Shown here piece by piece: positions 1 through 9,040 of a stretch of 64,000 nt of DNA (position 1 is its first letter; every line of letters starts with the position of its first letter). Origin of the DNA: Streptomyces orinoci (GTDB lineage: Bacteria > Actinomycetota > Actinomycetes > Streptomycetales > Streptomycetaceae); NCBI RefSeq assembly GCF_003121295.1, contig NZ_PHNC01000013.1, positions 1 to 64,000 on the forward strand, given 5' to 3'. The translations under genes and the position numbers were made by a program. Below the pieces are notes generated by a model, which did no database searches, was not told the origin of the DNA, and saw nothing but the letters and a program-made list of their open reading frames with translations.

Positions 1-1054
1 CTACGAGGCGCTGCCCGGCTATGAGGAGGTGGGCCGGCGCCGGGTGATGCTCGGCTGCTGGGGCGCCTGGCAGGACTACGAGGTGTGCGACTACCGCTAC
101 CAGACCATGGGCGACTGGGGCCGTTCGATGTTCGTCACCCCCGGGATCATCGTGGACGGCAAGCTGGTCACCAATGACCTGGTGGAGATCAACCTGGGTC
201 TGCGGGTACTGCTGGGCAGTTCCTTCTACGAGGACTGGCGGGAGGAGGAACCCTTTGTCACCCATGACCCGCTGGGCAACCCGGTGGACATCCGCCACCC
301 CTGGAACCAGACCACCCTCCCGGCTCCGCAGAAGCGCGACTTCAACGGCAACTACAGCTGGGTGATGAGCCCCCGCTGGTTCGACCGGGCCAGTGGGGGC
401 CATCTCGCCCTGGACACCGGCGGCGGCCCGCTGGCCCGGCTGTGGTCCACCGCGCTCAACGGCCTGGTGGACACCCCTTATGTCAAGGCCACCGGGCAGA
501 GCGTGCGGATCTCGCTCCCCAGGAGCGAGAAGCTCCCCGAGACCACCCTGGAGTGGAAGATCCCCCGGTGGAGCAACACCATCGAACGCGACCGGGCCCG
601 CGCCTACTTCGTCGCCTACTCCGCGGCGATGGCCTTCACCTTCCTGGAACGGGCGATGTCCATGGTGCGGGCCGGTGACACCAAGGTGTTCACCGACTTC
701 GAGGTGCCCGAGGAGGCCATTGGCTGCGGCTTCCACGAGGCGGTGCGCGGCGTGCTCTCCCACCATCTGGTGATCAAGGACCGGAAGATCGCCAACTACC
801 ACCCCTATCCGCCGACTCCCTGGAACGCCAGCCCGCGGGACAGCTATGGCACCCCGGGCCCGTACGAGGACGCGGTCCAGGGCCAGCCCATCTTCGAGGA
901 GAACGGGCCGGAGGACTTCAAGGGCGTGGACATCATGCGCACCGTGCGCAGCTTCGACCCCTGTCTGCCATGCGGGGTGCATATGTACCTCGGCAAGGGC
1001 AACGTCCTGCAGAAGGTCCACTCGCCGGTCTATGGGGCGGCGGCTCATGGCTGA
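1..1054 (+). CDS. hhyL: [NiFe]-hydrogenase large subunit, group 1h type (5' truncated by window)
   Basis: The reading frame is open from the first base, so the start and the N-terminal nickel-binding CxxC lie upstream. The visible C-terminal ~350 residues end with DPCLPCGVH, the second nickel-ligand motif, in which two cysteines help hold the Ni-Fe centre. In this family a protease cleaves after the His, so the 23 residues from MYLGKGN onward would be removed on maturation. The sequence style fits the high-affinity actinobacterial hydrogenase that oxidises atmospheric H2 and passes electrons to the respiratory chain. The stop overlaps the next start by 8 bases, so the genes are probably translationally coupled. 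The small subunit must lie upstream, outside the window. The subgroup assignment is from memory of the family, not from a search. Confidence 0.93.
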   Translation, partial: YEALPGYEEVGRRRVMLGCWGAWQDYEVCDYRYQTMGDWGRSMFVTPGIIVDGKLVTNDLVEINLGLRVLLGSSFYEDWREEEPFVTHDPLGNPVDIRHPWNQTTLPAPQKRDFNGNYSWVMSPRWFDRASGGHLALDTGGGPLARLWSTALNGLVDTPYVKATGQSVRISLPRSEKLPETTLEWKIPRWSNTIERDRARAYFVAYSAAMAFTFLERAMSMVRAGDTKVFTDFEVPEEAIGCGFHEAVRGVLSHHLVIKDRKIANYHPYPPTPWNASPRDSYGTPGPYEDAVQGQPIFEENGPEDFKGVDIMRTVRSFDPCLPCGVHMYLGKGNVLQKVHSPVYGAAAHG

Positions 1055-1589
1055 CCGACTGGACGACCAGGACATCGGCCGGCGGCTGGCCCGGGTCGAT
1101 GACCTGCTGGAACGTGTTGAGGGGGCGCCAGGCCCCACCGCCGGGGCCGCGCTGGAGGCCGTGCGCCTGCTCACCGAGGTCTATGGCGAGGCACTGGCCC
1201 GGGTGCTGGACGCGGCCGGCCCCTCGCTCGGCGGGCGGCTGGCCGAGGACGAGCTGATCGGCCATCTGCTGGTGCTGCACGGCCTCCATCCGGACGGCGT
1301 CGAACGGCGGGTCACCCGGGCCCTGGACGGTCTGCGCCCGGCCCTCCGGGAGCACGGCGGGGAGGTCGAACTGGCCGGGGTGGCCGAGGGGGTGGCCACG
1401 GTGCGGCTGACCGCCGAAGGCTGCCGCTCCACCGCCGCGGCCCTGGAGCAGGCGGTACGCGAGGCCGTACTGGCCATCGCCCCGGAGCTGTCCGAGGTGC
1501 GGCGGCTGCCGGACGCCGCCGGGCCGCCCGCCTTTGTACCGCTGAGCGCGCTGGCCCGGCCGGCGGCCGCCACCGGAGGCCCGGGATGA
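1047..1589 (+). CDS. NifU-like C-terminal domain protein of the hydrogenase operon
   Basis: This 180-residue protein starts at an ATG that overlaps the hydrogenase stop by 8 bases. The C-terminal part (about residues 95-165) resembles the NifU iron-sulphur scaffold domain, with GCRSTAAALEQAV in place of the usual GCPSSxxTLxxGI. The N-terminal ~80 residues are helical and not recognised. Proteins of this type are known in high-affinity hydrogenase operons and are presumed to help build or insert iron-sulphur clusters. Only the second cysteine of the normal CxxC is visible; the position three residues before it is Ala. It may therefore bind a cluster differently or act only as a partner protein. 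It overlaps the next gene by 4 bases (ATGA). Confidence 0.8.
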   Translation: MADRLDDQDIGRRLARVDDLLERVEGAPGPTAGAALEAVRLLTEVYGEALARVLDAAGPSLGGRLAEDELIGHLLVLHGLHPDGVERRVTRALDGLRPALREHGGEVELAGVAEGVATVRLTAEGCRSTAAALEQAVREAVLAIAPELSEVRRLPDAAGPPAFVPLSALARPAAATGGPG

Positions 1590-2215
1590 CCACCGGCGCC
1601 CTGGCCCGCCTCGTCCGGCATGGCGCCCGTCAACGGCGCGCCACCGGTGAGCGCTGTGACTTGTGTGATGCCCCGACGGAGCCCGGGCACCGGCATCTGT
1701 ACGCCACCGCGCGGGAGGAAGTGCTGTGCGCCTGCCGGGCGTGCGCCCTGCTCTTCACCCAGGACGGCGCCGGGCGCGACAGCTACCTGCTGATCCCCCG
1801 CCGGCGGGTTCGGCTGGACCCGGTGTCCACCCGCGAACTGGGCGTACCGGTGGGGCTGGCCTTCTTCGTGCCCCGGACGGAGGGCGGGGCCATGGCCCAC
1901 TACCCCAGCCCGGCCGGGGCCACCCGCTGGCAGGTGGACCCGGCCGCCTGGCAAGCCACCGTGGACCGTCACCCGGCGCTGGGCAGCCTCACCGCCGAGG
2001 TGGAGGCGCTGCTGGTGGACACCGCCTGGAGCCACCGCCACCACTGGATCGTGCCCCTCGACGACTGCTTCCGGCTGGTGGCCCTGGTCCGCCGGGAGTG
2101 GACCGGGCTCTCCGGCGGCAGCCGGGTGTGGCCCGCGGTGGACCGTTTCTTCACCGAACTCGGGGAACTCGGGGAACGGGCCGAACGGGCCGAACAGCCT
2201 GTTCCGGGCCGCTGA
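1586..2215 (+). CDS. DUF5947-type hydrogenase-associated protein with Cys motifs
   Basis: This 209-residue protein overlaps the previous stop by ATGA, so coupling is likely. The N-terminal region holds CDLC at about residues 24-27 and a CACRAC cluster at about 48-53, which look like a zinc- or iron-binding knuckle. The rest contains LAFFVP and a Trp-rich stretch (WSHRHHWIVPLDDCFRLV). I recognise it as the family found beside high-affinity hydrogenase genes in actinobacteria (DUF5947). The C-terminus has short repeats of ELGER/ERAE. The biochemical role is unknown; a part in maturation or electron transfer is an inference from position. Confidence 0.78.
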   Translation: MTTGALARLVRHGARQRRATGERCDLCDAPTEPGHRHLYATAREEVLCACRACALLFTQDGAGRDSYLLIPRRRVRLDPVSTRELGVPVGLAFFVPRTEGGAMAHYPSPAGATRWQVDPAAWQATVDRHPALGSLTAEVEALLVDTAWSHRHHWIVPLDDCFRLVALVRREWTGLSGGSRVWPAVDRFFTELGELGERAERAEQPVPGR

Positions 2216-2256
2216 CCGGCGCCGAAGCCCGGCGCCCCACCGGAAAGGAGACCGCT

Positions 2257-2463
2257 ATGGGACGCATCAGAACCGGAAAGCCGGCCGTCAAACCGGACAC
2301 TCCCACCCATGTACGCGGCATGCGCCAGGGCAACAAGGGCCCCTACAAGCGCCAGACCGGCCATCACGAGGACGGCACCGCGGATGCCCGGCGTTCCACC
2401 GGCATCCACTGGAAGAAGCACGACGCCATCATGAAGATCATGCCCAAGCTGCCGCCGGGCTGA
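2257..2463 (+). CDS. Small basic hydrogenase-operon protein
   Basis: This 68-residue protein is preceded by a strong AAAGGAG six bases before the ATG. It is rich in Lys, Arg, Gly and His (GKPAVKPDTP, HVRGMRQGNKGPYKRQ, GIHWKKHDAIMKIMPKLPPG) and has no signal peptide or membrane segment. It lies 41 bases after the DUF5947-type gene on the same strand and is probably part of the hydrogenase operon. I do not recognise a domain. The composition suggests an RNA- or protein-binding peptide, but nothing in the sequence proves this. Confidence 0.72.
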   Translation: MGRIRTGKPAVKPDTPTHVRGMRQGNKGPYKRQTGHHEDGTADARRSTGIHWKKHDAIMKIMPKLPPG

Positions 2464-2511
2464 GCGGCGATCCGGCTGAGCGGTGGTCCGACCGACAAGG
2501 AGCATGTCCCC

Positions 2512-2658
2512 ATGGCCAGACGATTGCTGATCATCCAGGCCGTAGTGGCCGGAGCGGCCACCCTGGGCATCCTGATCAAGGAGTTCCCGGGGATCATCCG
2601 GGAGATCCGCCTCTGGCGGATGGCCGGGGTGCACATCGGTTCCCGCCATCCCCGCTGA
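2512..2658 (+). CDS. 48-residue membrane-interacting microprotein of hydrogenase operon
   Basis: The ATG at 2512 opens a 48-codon frame ending in TGA at 2656. The protein begins with MARRLLIIQAVVAGAATLGI, one probable membrane helix, and continues with KEFPGIIREIRLWRMAG and a basic tail. An AAGGAG lies 8 bases or so before the start. It follows the previous small gene by 48 bases on the same strand. The pattern resembles short actinobacterial proteins next to hydrogenase genes (possibly DUF6893), though I cannot confirm the family. It could anchor or organise the hydrogenase at the membrane; that is inference. Confidence 0.62.
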   Translation: MARRLLIIQAVVAGAATLGILIKEFPGIIREIRLWRMAGVHIGSRHPR

Positions 2659-2764
2659 GGGCTGTCTGCCGGTTCATGGCCGGCCGCCGGGTGCCCCGTA
2701 AGGGGCGCGGGCGGCTGCGTCATACGGCTGCGCCGCACGGGCCGTTGGCCGGCCGGACGCGTCG

Positions 2765-3334
2765 TCAGTCCATGCGACGACGGGCGCGCCCGGTCAGCCG
2801 GTCCCGGATCCGGTCCAGCAGGCCCAGTCCCGGCGACACCGCCTTGGTGACCGGGGCGAGATCGGGAATGCCGGGCCGGGGCCGGGTGGGGACCAGTCGC
2901 CGACTCCGGCGCACCTTCTCCCCCAGTTCCGCCAGGACCTCGGTGGGACAGCGGGCACCGAGCCGGGGGAACAGCCGCTGCTCCTGCTCCAGCACATGGG
3001 TGGTGACCTGGGCCACCAGCAGCGGGAGCAGCCGGGCGAACTCCTCGTCGCCCGGCTCCAGTTCCTCCAGCTCGCGCAGGATCCGCTCCACCCGGTCGTG
3101 ATCGGCCAGCTCCCGCTCCACCCAGCCCGCCCCGTCCGGGAGGTGGTCGCGCACGGCCGGGTAGAGGTGCTCCTTCTCGACCGCCGAGTGGGCCACCAGC
3201 TCCATGGTCACCCGCTCCACCAGTTCCCCTCGTTCGGCGCTGCCCGGCGGCGCCGCGCGGATGCGGTCGAAGAGCCGCTGGACCACCCGGTGGTCGGCGG
3301 TGAGCTCGGTGATGAGGTCGGCGTTGGGTGGCAC
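2765..3334 (-). CDS. Hemerythrin-domain (HHE) protein
   Basis: I start this 189-residue protein at a GTG with GGAGG eight bases upstream; the upstream frame extension looks non-coding. It has the HHE four-helix pattern of iron or oxygen binding: ADHRVVQRLFDRI near the start, HSAVEKEHLYPAV in the middle, HDRVERIL, and HVLEQEQRLFPRL. These His and Glu residues would bind a di-iron centre. The C-terminal ~45 residues are basic. It is divergent from the cytochrome b gene 162 bases away. A role in oxygen, NO or redox sensing is usual for the family but is not shown here. Confidence 0.86.
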   Translation of the reverse strand: MPPNADLITELTADHRVVQRLFDRIRAAPPGSAERGELVERVTMELVAHSAVEKEHLYPAVRDHLPDGAGWVERELADHDRVERILRELEELEPGDEEFARLLPLLVAQVTTHVLEQEQRLFPRLGARCPTEVLAELGEKVRRSRRLVPTRPRPGIPDLAPVTKAVSPGLGLLDRIRDRLTGRARRRMD

Positions 3335-3496
3335 GTGGGGTTCCTCCGGTGCGTCCTGCGTCCCGTAAGGGTTGCCCCTTGGCACCGCCGCCATGGCGGC
3401 CCTGACGAGTGCTTGGGCCGAGTGGAGCAGCCGGACGGTAGGCCCGGCAGCGCCCGGGTAGCAGCTAGCGGGGCCGCGGGAAAGGAAGCACGCTGC

Positions 3497-5131
3497 ATGC
3501 TGTTGCGCAGGCGGAAGGCCCGGATCCGGTCCGGTGCCCGGCAGGCCGCCCATACCGGCTATCTCGTACTTGAACGACGGGCACCGGTCTCGGAGCTGGC
3601 GCGCCAACTGCTCCGGAAGGCCTTTCCGGACCACTGGTCGTTCCTGCTGGGCGAGATCGCGCTCTACAGCTTTCTGCTGCTCGTGCTCACCGGCAGCTTT
3701 CTGACCTTCTTCTTCACCCCCGCCATGACCGAGGGCGTCTACCAGGGCCGCTATGCCGGGCTGCGCGGGCTGCTGGTCACCGATGCCTACTCATCGACGC
3801 TGCACATCAGCTTCGATGTCCGTGGTGGCCTGCTGATCCGTCAGATGCACCACTGGGCGGCGCTGATCTTTGTCGCCGCGGCGGGGGTGCATATGCTGCG
3901 CATCTTCTTCACCGGGGCCTTCCGCCGCCCGCGCGAGCTCAACTGGATGATCGGGGTGACGCTCTTTATGCTCGCCCTGCTGGAGGGGTTCTGCGGCTAC
4001 TCCCTCCCGGACGACCTGCTCTCGGGGACCGGGCTGCGCACCGCCAACACCATTGTGATGTCGATTCCGGTGGCCGGCACCTATCTGAGTTTTCTGCTGT
4101 GGGGGGCTTCCTTCCCCGGCCATCTCATCATCGCCCGGCTCTATATCGTCCATGTGCTGTTCGTCCCGGGGCTGTTGCTGGCGCTGATCGGTGCCCATCT
4201 GGTGATGGTCGTCTACCTCAAGCACACCCAGTGGCCGGATCAGGGCAGGACCAACCGGAATGTGGTGGGCATGCCGATGGTCCCCCAGTTCGCCATCCGC
4301 TCCACCGGCCTGTGTCTGACGGTGTTCGGCGTGACCACGCTGCTCGGCGCCCTGGCCCAGATCAACCCCATCTGGAACTTCGGCCCCTACCGTGCCGACC
4401 AGGCGTCCACCGGCGCTCAGCCCGACTGGTATGTGGGCTTCCTGGAGGGCGCCCTGCGGCTGATGCCGCCCTGGCAGAACGCGGTGGCCGGGCACACCCT
4501 GATGTGGAACGTCTTCATCCCCGCGGTCCTGCTGCCGGCCCTGCTGTTCCTGGTGCTCTATCTGTATCCGGCGCTGGAGAAGTGGGTCACCGGGGACCTG
4601 ATGGAGCATCATCTGTGCGACCGGCCGCGGGACCGGCCCACTCGCACCGCGCTGGGGGCCGCCGCTGTGGTCTGCTACGCGGTGCTGCTGGCGGCGGCCG
4701 GCAATGATGTGGCGGCGTATATCTTCCGGGTCTCGGTGGAGAGCCTGACCTGGATCTACCGGATCGCCCTGGTCATCGGCCCGGTGATCGCCTTCCTGAT
4801 CACCAAACGGGCCTGCCTGGCGCTCCAGGCCCATGACCGCCAGTTGCTGGAGGAGGGCGAGGAGACCGGTCTGGTCAGCCAGAACGCCTACGGTGCCTTC
4901 AGCGAGGGCAACCGGTCGCTGGACGCCCGGCACCGCTACCGGCTGCTGGTACGGGACATCCCGCTGCCGCTGCCGGACCCGGGGAAGCGCGCGCCCCGGC
5001 GGCACCGGCTCAGGGCGGCCCTGAGCAACTGGTTCTACCGCGACCGGGTGGATATGCCGACCACCGCCGAGCAGCGTCTGCAGATCACCGGCAGGACGAT
5101 GACCCCGCTTCCGGAGGCCGAGCGGGAGTAG
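3497..5131 (+). CDS. qcrB: Cytochrome b subunit of bc1-type complex (QcrB-like), stand-alone
   Basis: This 544-residue membrane protein has the cytochrome b haem ligands (MHHWAALIF with GVHMLRIF, and IVHVLF with GAHLVMVV) and the quinol-site motif PDWYVG, the actinobacterial form of PEWY. About eight or nine hydrophobic helices are visible. The start ATG has AAAGGAAG upstream. In actinobacteria QcrB works with a Rieske protein and a dihaem cytochrome c, but neither is encoded here, so this is a second, isolated copy. Its neighbours are cytochrome oxidase subunits in convergent orientation and the hydrogenase operon, which suggests an alternative branch of respiration. Confidence 0.92.
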   Translation: MLLRRRKARIRSGARQAAHTGYLVLERRAPVSELARQLLRKAFPDHWSFLLGEIALYSFLLLVLTGSFLTFFFTPAMTEGVYQGRYAGLRGLLVTDAYSSTLHISFDVRGGLLIRQMHHWAALIFVAAAGVHMLRIFFTGAFRRPRELNWMIGVTLFMLALLEGFCGYSLPDDLLSGTGLRTANTIVMSIPVAGTYLSFLLWGASFPGHLIIARLYIVHVLFVPGLLLALIGAHLVMVVYLKHTQWPDQGRTNRNVVGMPMVPQFAIRSTGLCLTVFGVTTLLGALAQINPIWNFGPYRADQASTGAQPDWYVGFLEGALRLMPPWQNAVAGHTLMWNVFIPAVLLPALLFLVLYLYPALEKWVTGDLMEHHLCDRPRDRPTRTALGAAAVVCYAVLLAAAGNDVAAYIFRVSVESLTWIYRIALVIGPVIAFLITKRACLALQAHDRQLLEEGEETGLVSQNAYGAFSEGNRSLDARHRYRLLVRDIPLPLPDPGKRAPRRHRLRAALSNWFYRDRVDMPTTAEQRLQITGRTMTPLPEAERE

Positions 5132-5148
5132 CCGGCCGGCGCCGGGCC

Positions 5149-5538
5149 TCAGGCCTCCACATCGGGGAACTGGAAGACCATGCCGAAGACCCCGGCGAGC
5201 ATGATGCCGCAGCCGATGATGAACAGCCAGAGCCCATAGACGATGCCGACGGCCATCAGCGCCGCGCCGACAGCGGTCACCGGCGGATACGCGCTGTGCG
5301 GCGGGAAGAAGTCCAGCAGCCCGGCCCGCTCCCGGATCTCGGAATCCCCCACGTCCTCCGGTCTGCGGCCCTTGCGCCGGTAGTTCATGGCGCAGAAGAA
5401 GGAGATGACCGAGGACATCACCAGGGAGACGGTGAGCGCCGCCACTCCGGCCGGCTCACGGGCGAACCAGATATAGGACACATCGGTGATCAGGAAGAAC
5501 CCGGCCACCCCCGCGAAAAGCATGGCCTCATGTTTCAT
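5149..5538 (-). CDS. ctaF: Cytochrome c oxidase subunit IV, actinobacterial type
   Basis: This 129-residue protein has four hydrophobic helices and the layout of the actinobacterial oxidase subunit IV, starting [20 protein letters not shown]. The motif [13 protein letters not shown] sits between the second and third helices. Its start overlaps the end of ctaD by ATGA, so the two are translated together. It would stabilise the aa3-type oxidase in the membrane. The genes for subunits II and III (ctaC, ctaE) are not in the window. Confidence 0.88.
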   Translation of the reverse strand: MKHEAMLFAGVAGFFLITDVSYIWFAREPAGVAALTVSLVMSSVISFFCAMNYRRKGRRPEDVGDSEIRERAGLLDFFPPHSAYPPVTAVGAALMAVGIVYGLWLFIIGCGIMLAGVFGMVFQFPDVEA

Positions 5539-7250
5539 GTGCCCTTTCCTCCCGCGGTGTCCGGTGTCGGTTGCACTCCACCGCCCCTCCCCGGCAGGGC
5601 CGGAATCTCCGGGTGGTTGAGGTCGAAGGCGGGCGAGTCGGAGCGAATGCGGGGCAGCGCCAGGAAGTTGTGCCGGGGCGGCGGGCAGGAGGTCGCCCAC
5701 TCCAGCGAGCGCCCATAGCCCCAGGGGTCGTTCACTTCGACCTTCCGGCCGGACGCCGCCGTCTTCCAGACGTTGTAGAGGAAGGGCAGGGTGGACAGAC
5801 CGAGCAGAAAGGAGCCGATGGACGAGACGGTGTTCAGCGTGGTGAATCCGTCCGCCGCCAGGTAGTCGGCATACCGGCGGGGCATGCCCATTTCTCCGAG
5901 CCAGTGCTGGACCAGGAAGGTGGCCTGGAATCCCACGAAGAGCGTCCAGAAATGGATCTTTCCCAGCCGCTCGTCCAGCATCTTGCCGGTGATTTTGGGC
6001 CACCAGAAGTAGAAGCCGCCGAACATGGCGAAGACGATGGTGCCGAACAGCACATAGTGCAGATGGGCCACGATGAAGTACGAGTCGGTGAGATGGAAGT
6101 CCAGCGGCGGCGAGGCGATGATGACGCCGCTGAGGCCGCCGAGCAGGAAGGTGACCAGAAAGCCCACCGCCCAGACCATGGGCGTCTCGAATGAGAGGCT
6201 TCCCTTCCACATGGTGCCGATCCAGTTGAAGAACTTGATTCCGGTCGGCACCGCGATGAGGAACGACAGAAAGGAGAAGAAGGGCAGCAGGACGGCGCCG
6301 GTGGCGAACATGTGATGGGCCCATACGGTGGCCGACAGCATGGTGATGGAAATGGTGGCCCCCACCATCCCGGCATAGCCGAACAACGGTTTACGGCTGA
6401 ACACCGGGATGATCTCGGACACCACTCCGAAGAACGGCAGGGCGACGATATAGACCTCGGGGTGGCCGAAGAACCAGAACAGATGCTGCCAGAGCAGCGC
6501 TCCCCCGTCGGCGGCCTCGAAGACCCGCGACCCGAACTTGCGCCCGGCCTCCAGCACCAGCAGGGCCGCGGTGAGCACCGGGAACGCCAGCAGCACCAGG
6601 ATGGAGGTGAAAAGCACGTTCCAGGTGAAGATGGGCATGCGGAACATCGTCATTCCGGGCGCACGCAGGCAGAGGATGGTGGCGATGAAGTTCACCGCCC
6701 CCAGGGTGGTGCTCAGCCCCGCCAGCACCAGCCCCATCGCCCATAGATCGCCGCCCGCGCCGGGCGAGTACACCGGACCGTTCAACGGGGCGTAGGCGAA
6801 CCACCCGAAGGCGGCCGGACCGCCGGGCACCACCAGTCCGGACAGCACGATCAGTCCGCCCAGCAGAAACAGCCAGTACGTCAGCGCGTTCAGCCGGGGA
6901 AAGGCGACATCGGGGGCGCCGATCTGCAGCGGCATGATGGCGTTGGCCAGTCCGGTGAAGGTCGGGGTGGCGAAGAGCAGCAGCATGACGGTGCCATGCA
7001 GGGTGAAGAGCTGGTTGTACTGCGTGGTGCTGAGGAATTGCAGTCCGGGGCGGGCCAGCTCGGCGCGCATCAATATGGCCATGACGCCGCCGGCCAGAAA
7101 GTAGCCGAAGGAGGTGACCAGATACATATTGCCGATCGTCTTGTGATCGGTGGTGGTCACATAGTCCCTGATCTTGCGGCCCAGCCGGACCCGGGGATTC
7201 TCGGAGGCATCCAGCGGCTCGCGCTGTCGTTGCTCGTCCAACTGCGACAT
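5535..7250 (-). CDS. ctaD: Cytochrome c oxidase subunit I
   Basis: This 571-residue protein is the catalytic subunit of an aa3-type oxidase. The visible ligands are the haem a His in [10 protein letters not shown], the Cu-B His and cross-linked Tyr in HPEVYIVAL, the pair in [10 protein letters not shown], and the haem a3/haem a pair in [10 protein letters not shown]. About twelve membrane helices are present. I start at the ATG with GGAGGG just upstream; 24 more residues in frame look non-coding. It is co-transcribed with ctaF and reduces O2 to water. It is probably a paralogue of a main-operon CtaD elsewhere. Confidence 0.95.
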   Translation of the reverse strand: MSQLDEQRQREPLDASENPRVRLGRKIRDYVTTTDHKTIGNMYLVTSFGYFLAGGVMAILMRAELARPGLQFLSTTQYNQLFTLHGTVMLLLFATPTFTGLANAIMPLQIGAPDVAFPRLNALTYWLFLLGGLIVLSGLVVPGGPAAFGWFAYAPLNGPVYSPGAGGDLWAMGLVLAGLSTTLGAVNFIATILCLRAPGMTMFRMPIFTWNVLFTSILVLLAFPVLTAALLVLEAGRKFGSRVFEAADGGALLWQHLFWFFGHPEVYIVALPFFGVVSEIIPVFSRKPLFGYAGMVGATISITMLSATVWAHHMFATGAVLLPFFSFLSFLIAVPTGIKFFNWIGTMWKGSLSFETPMVWAVGFLVTFLLGGLSGVIIASPPLDFHLTDSYFIVAHLHYVLFGTIVFAMFGGFYFWWPKITGKMLDERLGKIHFWTLFVGFQATFLVQHWLGEMGMPRRYADYLAADGFTTLNTVSSIGSFLLGLSTLPFLYNVWKTAASGRKVEVNDPWGYGRSLEWATSCPPPRHNFLALPRIRSDSPAFDLNHPEIPALPGRGGGVQPTPDTAGGKGT

Positions 7251-7371
7251 GCGCCCTCCGAAGCGCTGGTGTGACGACGAAGATTCCGCCAGATCATGGC
7301 GCCTGCTCTGTAGCCACGACACCGGTCCGGCAAACCTCGGTGACCGAGCGGGTGAGGGCCGGGGCCGGTGT

Positions 7372-7950
7372 TCACTTTCCCAGGGCCATCCGGACGGCCT
7401 CCCGGGTCCGGTCGGCGATCGCCGCGAAGGATCCCAGCAGCAGGTTTCCGGGCGCCGAGGTCATCCCCGGATGCGGGCGAGTGGGTGCCACCATTTCGGC
7501 CGTGCGCAGTGCCTTGGCCATCAGCTGCATCCGGGCCGGATCGGCCTGTTCACGAATCCGGGGGAATTCGTGTTCCTCCTCCGCCTGGGCGTGCGCCAGG
7601 ATGTCGTCGTACAGCTCGGTGAAGCGGGACTCGAAGTCCTCGGCTGCCACGCCTCCCCGCTCGAGTTCGCTCAGTACCCGCTTGGCCACCTCCTCCTCGC
7701 GCACCAGGTCGGCCGTCACCTTCTCACCGCCGTCCACGGTGCGGCGGACATAGGGGTGCACGATTTCCTCCTCGGCGGTCTCATGCACGGCCAGCAGATG
7801 CACAAAGCGGCGGAACGCCTTTTCCCGGGCTTTCCCGGTCTGCGCCAGGACCGCCTCCATACGACGGCGGATCTCCTGGTGCTGCTGCTGCAACAGGATC
7901 ACCACGTCATTGCTGTCCGGGTCCTGTCCGACGGTGTTGTGCATGGTCAT
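7372..7950 (-). CDS. Hemerythrin-domain (HHE) protein
   Basis: This 192-residue protein carries a clear hemerythrin-like domain: [45 protein letters not shown] and [14 protein letters not shown]. The conserved His and Glu residues fit a di-iron site. The C-terminal third ([14 protein letters not shown] onward) is a conserved tail also seen in the hemerythrin protein at 2765-3334, which has TRPRPGIPDLAP. This argues that the two are paralogues. It lies 121 bases upstream of ctaD on the same strand and may be co-expressed with the oxidase. Confidence 0.88.
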   Translation of the reverse strand: MTMHNTVGQDPDSNDVVILLQQQHQEIRRRMEAVLAQTGKAREKAFRRFVHLLAVHETAEEEIVHPYVRRTVDGGEKVTADLVREEEVAKRVLSELERGGVAAEDFESRFTELYDDILAHAQAEEEHEFPRIREQADPARMQLMAKALRTAEMVAPTRPHPGMTSAPGNLLLGSFAAIADRTREAVRMALGK

Positions 7951-8234
7951 CGCTGTGCCTCTCCCGGCGCTGACGTAACCGTCATTTCCGCTGACGGTAA
8001 TCGCGGTACGGCCGTGAACCGCTGCATCCCCGCCCGCCCTCGGCGCGTCCGGCCATATGGCGCTCGTCCCGCAACGCCGGGAGGGGCCCGCATGCTCCCG
8101 GGAGGCGGGAAGGCGGTCCGCCGGGCGGGCAGAATCCGCCCGGCCGCCAACTGTCCGGTGACACCGTCCACTTACGGTGTCCGTAACAGCCAGGGGATTC
8201 CGGCACCACCACCGGTCGCGTTGATCCAGGAGAC

Positions 8235-9040
8235 ATGGTGCAGCGCTTGGGAATCATCGGTGTGGGCGAAATCGGCCGCGCCTTGGTGCACGGACTGTGT
8301 GACGGCGCCGGGGAAGCGCCGGAGATCTTCCTCTCTCCCCGTGGGGCCCGTACGGTCGCCGAGCCGGCCGGGCGCTACCCGAATGTACGGGTGTGCGCGG
8401 ACAACCAGGAGGTGACGGACCGCTCCGAGGCGGTGGTGCTCGCCGTCCGCCCGCAGCACCGTACCGAGGCCCTCACCGGTCTCCGGGTTGACAGCGCCGG
8501 CGTGGTGGTCAGCCTGATGGCCGGCGTCGGCATCGACGAGCTGCGCCAACTGCTGCCCACCGACGCCCCGTTGATACGCGCCATCCCCTTGCCGACCGTG
8601 CGCGAGCGCCGGTCCGTCACCGTCACCTGCCCCTCGCACCCGGTGGCGGACGCTCTTTTCGACCGTCTGGGTGGAGCGCTGCCCGTCGCGGATGAAGCGG
8701 GCTTCAATGTCTGCTCCGCGCTGACGGGCACCCTGACCACCCATTACTCCTACCTGGCCACACTCGCCGCCTGGGCCGGACGGCAGGGCATTCCCCCCGA
8801 GGACGCGGACCGCTCTATCCGCAGCCTTTTCCAGGGAGTTGGGCGCTCCCTGGGGGACGAAAGCCGTTCACTGCGGCAGCTGGCGGCCGGCCATGAGACG
8901 CCGGGGGGACTCAACGAACGCATCCGCACCACTTGGTTCGACTTGGCCAACTCCGGCGCTCTGGAGAAGGCACTTGACGAACTCCTCTCCGGTCTCGCCC
9001 AGTTACCGGGCGGCGCCGCAGCGGTCGCCGGACCGCGGTC
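8235..9040 (+). CDS. Pyrroline-5-carboxylate reductase-like protein; frame lacks a normal stop
   Basis: The first ~265 residues match the ProC superfamily. They have an N-terminal NAD(P)-binding motif GIIGVGEIGRALV, a LAVRPQ segment after the Rossmann fold, the VVSLMAGVGIDEL turn, and a helical dimerisation part ending in EKALDELLSGL. A usual P5C reductase ends about here. The frame, however, has no stop until 10313 and runs through the whole antisense strand of the next P450 gene, so I end the feature at the edge of the conserved part. In the third frame a TGA lies at 9053-9055. A lost base near the end or a sequencing error is likely. The ATG has CCAGGAG upstream. Confidence 0.72.

Noticed and set aside
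2765..3634. Longer hemerythrin protein starting at 3634
   Set aside because: The added 100 residues overlap the divergent cytochrome b start and look non-coding; the GTG at 3334 has a good ribosome-binding site.
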